From JADJNW01 sp964526645 (GTDB lineage: Bacteria; Bacteroidota; Bacteroidia; Chitinophagales; Saprospiraceae): a stretch of DNA of 29,312 nt. The stretch lies in NCBI GenBank assembly GCA_964526645.1, contig CAZGJN010000047.1, forward strand, positions 1-29,312. The letters run 5' to 3'. The position numbers and the translations under genes are program-made. Shown in pieces: positions 1 through 6,192 of the stretch (the first letter of the stretch is position 1; every line of letters starts with the position of its first letter). The notes below the pieces were generated by a model that worked only from the letters and a program-made list of their open reading frames with translations, made no database searches and was not told the DNA's origin.

Positions 1-67
1 CGCATCCTGTAAAGTTATTACTTTTTTTTGCTTTATTTAGTGCGTAACTCCTGCTTTATACTAAAAC

Positions 68-457
68 ATGAATATAACTAAAAGAACAAATTATGCTTCG
101 GGTGCCAAATGGGAAGACATCGTAGGCTATGCTCGTGCTGTAAAAATCGGTAATGTGATAGAGGTTTCGGGCACTACGGCAGTAGAAAATGGCGAACTCA
201 TCGGCAAAGGTAATGCCTATTTGCAAACAAAAACTATTTTAAAAAAAATAGAAGCCGTCCTCCAACAAGCGGGTGCAAGCCTCGAACATGTGGTGCGCAC
301 ACGCATTTATGTCACCGACATCAGCCGCTGGGAAGAAGTAGGGCGCGCGCATGGGGAGTTCTTTCGGGACATCAAACCCGCTACTACTATGGTGGAGGTG
401 TCTGCGCTGATTGAGCCGGATATGCTGGTGGAAATTGAAGTAAGCGCTGTGGTATAA
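68..457 (+). CDS. RidA (YjgF/YER057c/UK114) family protein lacking the catalytic arginine
   Basis: A 129-residue protein of the Rid family, small trimeric cytosolic proteins whose archetype RidA deaminates reactive 2-aminoacrylate-type enamines and imines. The family signature shows in VSGTTA (33-38), VVRTRIYVTDI (75-85) and the C-terminal block PATTMVEVSALI (104-115). Length is typical for the family. In archetypal RidA this block reads PARxxVEV, and the Arg (E. coli Arg105) holds the substrate carboxylate; here the aligned residue is Thr106. That places the protein among the Rid subgroups without the arginine, so classical imine deaminase activity is doubtful and its substrate is unknown. 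It starts at the first ATG after a stop-rich leader. It converges on gnd with only 9 nt between the stops. Family assignment is firm; function is not. Confidence 0.9.
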   Translation: MNITKRTNYASGAKWEDIVGYARAVKIGNVIEVSGTTAVENGELIGKGNAYLQTKTILKKIEAVLQQAGASLEHVVRTRIYVTDISRWEEVGRAHGEFFRDIKPATTMVEVSALIEPDMLVEIEVSAVV

Positions 458-466
458 TGTGCTTTT

Positions 467-1876
467 TTAAGCCCATTGCGTGTGGAAGTTCCCCTCTCGG
501 TCGGTGCGCCGATATGCATGCGCCCCAAAAAAATCTCGCTGCGCTTGAATCAGATTGGCAGGCAGCCAGTCCCTGCGCAAGGCATCGAAATAAGCTAAAG
601 TAGCCATGGCAGCGGGCATTGGAATCCCGGCATCTATTCCGATTTTGACAACTGCGCGGAAAGACGACTCCACCTGGTTTAGCTTTCGTGCAAATAAATC
701 ATTGAGCAGTAGATTTTCCAAATTTGGATTTTGTGCAAAAGCCATTCGAATATCTTCCAGCAAAGCCGCCCGAATGATACAACCACCCCGCCAGATTTTA
801 GCTACAGTTTCCAGCTTTAGCCCATATTGATGAGCGTCTGAAGCTTTTTTAAGCAAAGCCATGCCTTGAGCATAAGCTATCATCATAGAAAAATAAAGGG
901 CATTTTCTGCTTGTGCCAACAGCGCCGTTTTGTCAGGGTTTGCAGCAGGTGTCATTTTTTTTAGTTTTTGGGAAGCCAGCAAGCGAAGTGCCTTGTTGGC
1001 CGACAAATCCCGCATGGATACTGCCGCATCAATAGCTGTGACAGGCGCGTGCAAAGCCATCGCATGTTGGGAAGTCCACATCCCTGTTCCTTTTTGATCG
1101 GCGCTATCTAAGATCATATCCACCAAATAATGAGCCGTCCACTCATCTTTTTTAGCCAAAATGGCGGCCGTTATTTCGATAAGAAAAGATCGCAATACCC
1201 CTTCATTCCATTTTGAAAAAACAGCATGTAATGCTTCATTATTCAAGCCGCCTACTTCTTTTAGCAAATGGTAAAATTCCGAAATCAACTGCATGACGGC
1301 ATATTCGATGCCATTGTGCACCATTTTTACATAGTGCCCGGCTGAACCAGCGCCCAAATAAGCTACGCATGGCTCGCCGCTAACCTTAGCAGATACCGCT
1401 TCCAGCATGGGGGCTACTCGCGCAAAAACTTCCGCTGCTCCTCCTGGCATGATGCTTGGTCCGCTTCGAGCGCCCGCTTCACCGCCAGAAATCCCGACAC
1501 CTATGAGGTCAATTCCCTGTTTCAAAAGATAATTCATACGCCTATCGGTATCTTCAAAGTAGGAATTGCCGGCATCCACCAATAAATCCCCTTTTGATAA
1601 CAGTGGCAACAATTCATCAATCACAGCATCTACTGCAGCACCAGCGGGCACGAGCAGTAAAATCACCCTGGGTTCTTTTAGCACAGCTACGAAATCCTGC
1701 AAATCCGTAGCGCCATACAATTGGCGATTCGCCGCTGCTTGCTCCAACAATACCACCTGGTGCGGATTTTTGTCAAAACCAGCCACTGAAAACCCCTGAT
1801 CGCTCATATTTAAGACTAAGTTGCGACCCATTGTGCCTAAGCCAATCATGCCATAATCATAGCGTGTCGTAGTCAT
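467..1876 (-). CDS. gnd: 6-phosphogluconate dehydrogenase, decarboxylating
   Basis: Oxidative pentose-phosphate pathway enzyme that converts 6-phosphogluconate to ribulose 5-phosphate and CO2 and yields NAD(P)H in the cytosol. The 469 residues match the usual long bacterial and eukaryotic form. Visible features are the Rossmann motif GLGTMGRN (12-19), the substrate loop GVGISGGEAGARSGPS (126-141) and the catalytic block HYVKMVHNGIEY (181-192) with Lys184, Asn188 and Glu191. The helical C-terminal half carries the ADQKGTGMWT motif. One oddity: after the second beta strand the cofactor site reads FDKNP (34-38). NADP enzymes usually have NRT-type residues there, so an Asp replaces the usual Asn and the cofactor may be NAD. 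The gene is transcribed away from the LptF/G gene, from a shared 155-nt spacer. Confidence 0.96.
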   Translation of the reverse strand: MTTTRYDYGMIGLGTMGRNLVLNMSDQGFSVAGFDKNPHQVVLLEQAAANRQLYGATDLQDFVAVLKEPRVILLLVPAGAAVDAVIDELLPLLSKGDLLVDAGNSYFEDTDRRMNYLLKQGIDLIGVGISGGEAGARSGPSIMPGGAAEVFARVAPMLEAVSAKVSGEPCVAYLGAGSAGHYVKMVHNGIEYAVMQLISEFYHLLKEVGGLNNEALHAVFSKWNEGVLRSFLIEITAAILAKKDEWTAHYLVDMILDSADQKGTGMWTSQHAMALHAPVTAIDAAVSMRDLSANKALRLLASQKLKKMTPAANPDKTALLAQAENALYFSMMIAYAQGMALLKKASDAHQYGLKLETVAKIWRGGCIIRAALLEDIRMAFAQNPNLENLLLNDLFARKLNQVESSFRAVVKIGIDAGIPMPAAMATLAYFDALRRDWLPANLIQAQRDFFGAHAYRRTDREGNFHTQWA

Positions 1877-2005
1877 TTTGCTTATTTTTGTGTGCCGGCA
1901 ATAGCGAGAAAGGTACCCTTGCCAGCATTTGTAAATTTGCCATCAAAATACGGGCTCAAAAACAATCCACTTGTCTTTTTTTAAACAAATAGGCAATTTT
2001 AAACG

Positions 2006-2013
2006 TACTTTTG
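2006..2013 (+). promoter_or_regulatory. Possible -7 box (TACTTTTG) for the lptF/G-like gene
   Basis: TACTTTTG fits the Bacteroidota -7 consensus TAnnTTTG and sits 18 nt before the ATG at 2032, giving a very short leader. I see no convincing TTTG -33 element about 19-22 nt upstream. Such octamers are common by chance in A/T-rich spacers. Confidence 0.3.
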
Positions 2014-2031
2014 TTTGACAATAGCTAAGAG

Positions 2032-3684
2032 ATGACAAGAATAGTTGACCGCTTCGTCATACAAAGTTTTATACCACCGTTTATCGTTACTTTCTCGATT
2101 GCGGTTTTTTTCTTTTTGATGCAAACGCTTTGGTTTTATATTGAAGACATTGCAGGCAAAGGACTGGGTATATTTTTTATCATCGAAATCTTGGCGTACA
2201 AATGCGTAGGACTGATCCCGATGGCGCTTCCTTTGGCGACGCTGATCTCCTCCGTGATGGTGATGGGGAACATGGCAGAACACTACGAATTGTCGAGTTT
2301 TAAATCGGCTGGTGTTTCTTTGATTCGCATCATGCGCCCTTTAGTACTCATTGCGATTGCATCCACTTTGCTGTCCTATTACTGCTCTGCCACGCTGATC
2401 CCCATGGCTAATTTGAAGTTTGGTGCTCGGCTTTATGATATCAAACAACAAAAACCGGCGCTTTCGCTCGACGAAGGGGTTTTCAATGATGATTTTCAGG
2501 GCTATTCCATCCACATTGGTAATAAAAGCAGCAATGGCAAAACAATAAAAGATGTGCTAATCTACGATCACAGCGCCGCTGCAAAAGGAGAATTCAGCCA
2601 GATTGTAGCCGAATCCGGGGAAATGTACACCACGGAAGATCAACGATTTTTTGTGATGCGCCTCATCAATGGCAACCAGTACATCGAAATTAATGCCTCC
2701 GGCAGTAAGGATGATTTTCCGTTTGTGAGAACAGCATTTAAGGAGTGGATCAAGGTATTTGATCTGAGTCAGTTTGAATTGACCCGCACAAACGAAGAGT
2801 TGTTCAAATCGAACCGTACGATGATGAGTATCCCAGAATTAAGCGCAGCCGTAGATTCTATGCAAATTCGAATAGAAGAGCGAAAAGAAATGCTGACCGA
2901 GCAACTGAAGAGCTATTTCTCAAAATTTCCTGCTGATAGTACTTCTTACGATAGCCTTTTTGCCAAAAAAGCACTGACCGTCGTCTCTCACAAAAATGAG
3001 CCTTCAAAAGATTCGATCCCTGCAAACAACACAGCATCGGAAGAAGTACCTCTTGTGATAGACCCCCAGACCGGGCAGCCAGTTGATCCGAGCAAAGCTA
3101 AAGGCTTCCAGGCGTATCTTCAAAAACGAAAATTGAATATTCCTAAAATAACAGCTGTTTCCGTCAAACAAGATAGCGTTATCAACCTGAAAGCGCTGAG
3201 TAGTATCCTGGAGACGTTTGAAAAGAAAGACCAAAAAACCTTTCTTGACAATGCCCGAACCTACGCTCTGAGTGTCCAGAATATGGCAGAATCAGCTGAG
3301 CATTCTATAGCCAACATGCAAGAACAGCGCGTGAAGCTCATCTATGAAAAATATACAAAATACAGTATTGCGCTCGTTTGCATCATTTTTGTCTTCATCG
3401 GTGCGCCAATGGGCGCTATTGTGCGCAAAGGCGGCTTTGGTTATCCTATTTTGATCTCTATCATATTTTTTATGGTATTTATCATTATGACCATTTTTTG
3501 TCGGAAAATAGCCGAAACATTCATTTTGCCAGCCGTAGCAGCCGCTTGGGTGCCGTCTATCGTTTTGTTTCCGATTGGGTTGGTGCTGACTTTCAAGGCT
3601 ATGAACGACTCCGAATTAGGCATTATGGAAGGGATTAAACGCTTAGCAGGTAAACTTACCAAAAGAAAAGCAATGACTACATGA
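2032..3684 (+). CDS. LptF/LptG family permease (YjgP/YjgQ) with large internal insertion
   Basis: Inner-membrane subunit of the Lpt ABC transporter, which extracts lipopolysaccharide from the inner membrane and passes it to the periplasmic Lpt bridge. The N-terminus (MTRIVDRFVIQSFIPPF) and the topology fit LptF/LptG: membrane segments near 13-37, 46-78 and 101-123, a periplasmic domain from about 124, then three segments near 444-465, 471-491 and 498-522. LptF and LptG are usually about 350-400 residues; this one is 550. The excess lies at about 255-440, between the periplasmic domain and the fourth membrane segment. It is polar and partly coiled-coil-like, with an acidic, Pro/Ser-rich middle (323-355). 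Whether this is LptF or LptG cannot be settled here. The stop overlaps the next start as ATGA. Confidence 0.88.
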   Translation: MTRIVDRFVIQSFIPPFIVTFSIAVFFFLMQTLWFYIEDIAGKGLGIFFIIEILAYKCVGLIPMALPLATLISSVMVMGNMAEHYELSSFKSAGVSLIRIMRPLVLIAIASTLLSYYCSATLIPMANLKFGARLYDIKQQKPALSLDEGVFNDDFQGYSIHIGNKSSNGKTIKDVLIYDHSAAAKGEFSQIVAESGEMYTTEDQRFFVMRLINGNQYIEINASGSKDDFPFVRTAFKEWIKVFDLSQFELTRTNEELFKSNRTMMSIPELSAAVDSMQIRIEERKEMLTEQLKSYFSKFPADSTSYDSLFAKKALTVVSHKNEPSKDSIPANNTASEEVPLVIDPQTGQPVDPSKAKGFQAYLQKRKLNIPKITAVSVKQDSVINLKALSSILETFEKKDQKTFLDNARTYALSVQNMAESAEHSIANMQEQRVKLIYEKYTKYSIALVCIIFVFIGAPMGAIVRKGGFGYPILISIIFFMVFIIMTIFCRKIAETFILPAVAAAWVPSIVLFPIGLVLTFKAMNDSELGIMEGIKRLAGKLTKRKAMTT

Positions 3685-4361
3685 GACATCGCAACACCCT
3701 TCTCCTATTTTGGTCTGAGAACGCTTTTTTTCTCTGGGGTTTCCTCTTATTTTTCACAGCAGGCATGCTTTGGCTTTTCAACATCCAGCAGGGCGACGAG
3801 ATTTTATATTTCAGCAATCGGCGCAGCGCTTTTGGCGACTTTTTTTTCAAATATTTTACCCGCATGGGCGAGGGCATTTTATTCTTATTTGCCTTTCTGG
3901 CGTTTCTGCTGATTCGCTACCGCACTGCTATTTACATTCCGCTGCTGGGTATTGCTGTCATGCTCCTTTCTGCCTTGTTTAAAAATTGGTTCGCACAACC
4001 CCGCCCCTACAAGTACTTCGAAGAATTAAATCGGCTTGATCAGCTTACGTTTGTAGAAGGTGCTTATGTGAATAAAGGCCTTAGCAGTTTTCCTTCCGGG
4101 CATACAATGGCAGCATTTGCATTATATGCCTTCTTGGCGTTTGTAGCACCATCCAAAAAAGGCCTTGCCCTGCTTTTACTTCTGATCGCTGTATTAGTGG
4201 GCATTTCCAGGATTTATTTAGTGCAGCACTTTCTGCAAGATGTCCTTTCCGGAGGCTTTTTGGGTGTGTTGTTGGCGATTTTTTGCTACTATTTACACCA
4301 GCGCTATCCGAGCCAAACCTGGGCAGACCAGTCCCTCCTACACAGTGGCAACCGTGTTTAG
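3681..4361 (+). CDS. PAP2-superfamily membrane phosphatase
   Basis: A 226-residue membrane protein with the complete PAP2 (type 2 phosphatidic acid phosphatase) signature: KX6RP at Lys101-Arg108-Pro109, PSGH at 138-141 and SRX5HX3D with Ser176, Arg177, His183 and Asp187. About six hydrophobic segments surround these motifs, which places the active site at the periplasmic face. Family members dephosphorylate lipid phosphates such as phosphatidylglycerol phosphate, undecaprenyl pyrophosphate or lipid A phosphates; the substrate cannot be chosen from sequence. Its ATG lies within the stop of the LptF/G gene (ATGA), so the two are probably translationally coupled. That makes a role in envelope lipid or LPS metabolism the most natural inference. 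Confidence 0.92.
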   Translation: MRHRNTLLLFWSENAFFLWGFLLFFTAGMLWLFNIQQGDEILYFSNRRSAFGDFFFKYFTRMGEGILFLFAFLAFLLIRYRTAIYIPLLGIAVMLLSALFKNWFAQPRPYKYFEELNRLDQLTFVEGAYVNKGLSSFPSGHTMAAFALYAFLAFVAPSKKGLALLLLLIAVLVGISRIYLVQHFLQDVLSGGFLGVLLAIFCYYLHQRYPSQTWADQSLLHSGNRV

Positions 4362-4373
4362 GTGAATAAATTT

Positions 4374-4440
4374 TAAGACGACACTTCCAAATCTTTTTAC
4401 TTCCAATTTTTTATTTTCAATTATATTTGGAGGTGTCTTA
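4374..4440. repeat. Imperfect inverted repeat spanning the sigma-factor promoter region
   Basis: The left arm GACACTTCCAAAT (4380-4392) matches the reverse complement of the right arm ATTTGGAGGTGTC (4425-4437) at 12 of 13 positions, around a 32-nt T-rich centre. With a 3-nt bulge the pairing extends to TAAGAC (4374-4379) and GTCTTA (4435-4440). No T-run follows the right arm, so it does not look like an intrinsic terminator for the PAP2 gene. The right arm contains the -7-like box at 4422-4429, so an operator role is possible. Confidence 0.55.
4422..4429 (+). promoter_or_regulatory. Possible -7 box (TATATTTG) for the ECF sigma / FecR operon
   Basis: TATATTTG matches TAnnTTTG exactly. It lies 33 nt before the proposed TTG start at 4462, implying a leader of about 25 nt. 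The upstream -33 element is poor: only a T-rich tract, no TTTG. It lies within the right arm of the inverted repeat. Confidence 0.4.
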
Positions 4441-4461
4441 CAGCCAAAATATTGATTACCA

Positions 4462-5043
4462 TTGCAAGCAAACCATAGCGATCAGGTGCTTTTAGCTTTA
4501 TTGAAGGAGGATGCTGACAAAGCCATAGAACTCCTGTTCCGTCAATATTATAGCTATCTGTGCAAGACAATTTATCGAATCTTACCCGACTCCAATGTAG
4601 CAGAAGACCTGGCGCAGGATGTTTTTTTAGAAATATGGCGCAGAAAGGACAAGCTGAACATCACCACTTCGCTGGCTTCTTATTTGCGCAAAGCAGCTTT
4701 GAATAAAACACTCAATTACTTGCGGGATCGAAAAATAAAATGGGAGGACGACAGCCAGTTGCCTCTTTTGGAAAGCCCCATAGAGGGTGTCAATCAGCAG
4801 TTGGAGGAAGCAGAATTGCAAAAGGTGTTTGATGCGGCTGTTGATCAATTGCCGGAAAAATGTAGGATCGTTTTTTTGCTAAGCCGAGTGGAGGAATTAT
4901 CGCATCAGGAAATTGCAGATCAACTGGGGATTTCAACCAAAACCGTAGAAAATCAAATTTCAAAAGCATTAAAGTATCTAAGAAATGTTTTGGTACAGTA
5001 TCTGACAATTTGGGTATTGTTGTTTAATTTCTATTTATGTTAA
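4462..5043 (+). CDS. RNA polymerase ECF sigma factor, FecI-like Bacteroidota type
   Basis: A 193-residue sigma-70 family protein with only regions 2 and 4, as in ECF sigma factors. Region 2 covers about 24-90 and includes AEDLAQDVFLEIWRR (47-61). Region 4 covers about 121-175, with the helix-turn-helix SHQEIADQLGISTKTVENQI (147-166). It directs RNA polymerase to a small regulon, most likely including the receptor genes downstream. The start is TTG at 4462; an in-frame stop lies 9 nt upstream and no in-frame ATG precedes region 2, so TTG is the best choice. After region 4 it ends in a strongly hydrophobic tail (about 181-193). It is followed by a FecR gene, its probable membrane-bound regulator. 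Confidence 0.92.
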   Translation: MQANHSDQVLLALLKEDADKAIELLFRQYYSYLCKTIYRILPDSNVAEDLAQDVFLEIWRRKDKLNITTSLASYLRKAALNKTLNYLRDRKIKWEDDSQLPLLESPIEGVNQQLEEAELQKVFDAAVDQLPEKCRIVFLLSRVEELSHQEIADQLGISTKTVENQISKALKYLRNVLVQYLTIWVLLFNFYLC

Positions 5044-5163
5044 TAGGGGAAAAAGCCGAATTTAGTGTCTTGCATTCAAAATAAAGTGTATTATGCTCTT
5101 ATACCGGCAATTAACTGTCAACAAAAAAAAACATTAGAACAAACAGAAAGAACGACTAAATAT

Positions 5164-6051
5164 ATGGCATTAGAAAAAGATATAACTCGAATATGGAAAA
5201 TGAGTCAATCGTACCGGCAAGATTATGAGCCGGACGTAGAAAAAGGTTGGGAGCAGCTAAAAGCAAAAATGGCAGCGACACAAACCACCGGCGCCCGGCA
5301 GCGTACGCTTTCTAAAAATTGGATGCGCCTGGCGGCGGTGTTATTGTTATTAGTAGCAATAACCTTTTTATTACGCAACATCTTGATCAATAGGGATCAA
5401 AGCATTGTATATCAAACAAATGCCGCCGAAGAAAAAAATATCACCCTATCCGATGGTTCTACCATTGTACTCAATGAGCACGCCAACTTACTGATACCTG
5501 CCAATTTTGACAAGGCAGCAACCCGAACGGTCGTGTTATCCGGGGAAGCTTATTTTGACATAGCAGCAGATGCGAAACGCCCTTTTGTGATTCGCACTGA
5601 TCAAAGTACGATTACAGTAATCGGAACAGCTTTTAATGTGCGAGCTTACCCCACTGAAAATTTTACGGAAATAGAAGTAGCCGAAGGCGTGGTGCGCTTT
5701 GCAGCAGGAGAACAACAAATAGAACTGAAAGCAGCAGAAAAAGGGGTTTTCACCAAATCCAAAGGGCTGATTAAAAAAGAAGCGAAAGAGCTAAACGCAC
5801 AATCCTGGCGCACAAAGTCCTTGAAATTTCGCCGAACGCCGGTAGCGGATGTCCTTCAATCGCTGGAACGCTACTACAAAATTAAAATTGAATTAAAAAA
5901 TGCTAGTATCGAAAATTGTAAGTTCGTAGGTGATTTTAATAACACCCAGCTTTCCACTGTCTTAAAGACACTGGCGGAAACGTACCGAGCAGAGATAAAA
6001 GAGGTAGCACAAAACCAATATCTAATAGAAGGCGGAGAATGCCCCAAATAA
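5164..6051 (+). CDS. FecR family anti-sigma regulator with DUF4974 domain
   Basis: A membrane-spanning partner of FecI-type sigma factors: it holds or activates the sigma factor in the cytoplasm and senses the TonB receptor in the periplasm. From ATG 5164 it has 295 residues: a cytoplasmic N-terminus (1-52), one transmembrane helix (about 53-71), a FecR domain (about 85-185, with LSDGSTIVLNEHA at 95-107 and LSGEAYFDIA at 125-134) and a C-terminal DUF4974 domain (about 217-288) like the STN fold. A GTG at 5065 would extend it by 33 residues of unrelated character; I prefer the ATG because it gives the usual short, charged N-terminus. It lies 120 nt after the sigma gene and before the receptor it probably senses. 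Confidence 0.9.
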   Translation: MALEKDITRIWKMSQSYRQDYEPDVEKGWEQLKAKMAATQTTGARQRTLSKNWMRLAAVLLLLVAITFLLRNILINRDQSIVYQTNAAEEKNITLSDGSTIVLNEHANLLIPANFDKAATRTVVLSGEAYFDIAADAKRPFVIRTDQSTITVIGTAFNVRAYPTENFTEIEVAEGVVRFAAGEQQIELKAAEKGVFTKSKGLIKKEAKELNAQSWRTKSLKFRRTPVADVLQSLERYYKIKIELKNASIENCKFVGDFNNTQLSTVLKTLAETYRAEIKEVAQNQYLIEGGECPK

Positions 6052-6118
6052 AAGCTAAAATCGGTTAAGCACCTTCAAATTTTAAAACACCCCCCTTTCT
6101 TTACTCAATAATTACCAT

Positions 6119-6126
6119 TAATTTTG
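6119..6126 (+). promoter_or_regulatory. Possible -7 box (TAATTTTG) for the TonB receptor gene
   Basis: TAATTTTG fits TAnnTTTG and lies 66 nt before ATG 6193. The candidate TTG start codon at 6124 falls inside this box, which favours the downstream ATG if the box is real. No clear -33 TTTG is visible. A promoter recognised by the adjacent ECF sigma factor would look different and cannot be predicted here. Confidence 0.3.
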
Positions 6127-6192
6127 TTTAAGAGAAATTCTGAAAACTACCCAAAAAGTAACCAGTTATCGAATAATTCTAACATAGGACAA

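Noticed and set aside
5065..5163. GTG start and 33-residue extension of FecR
   Set aside because: The added residues do not resemble FecR N-termini, and a good ATG follows at 5164.
6124..6192. TTG start and 23-residue extension of the TonB receptor
   Set aside because: The extension precedes a normal signal peptide, and its TTG lies inside a TAnnTTTG box; ATG 6193 is the better start.
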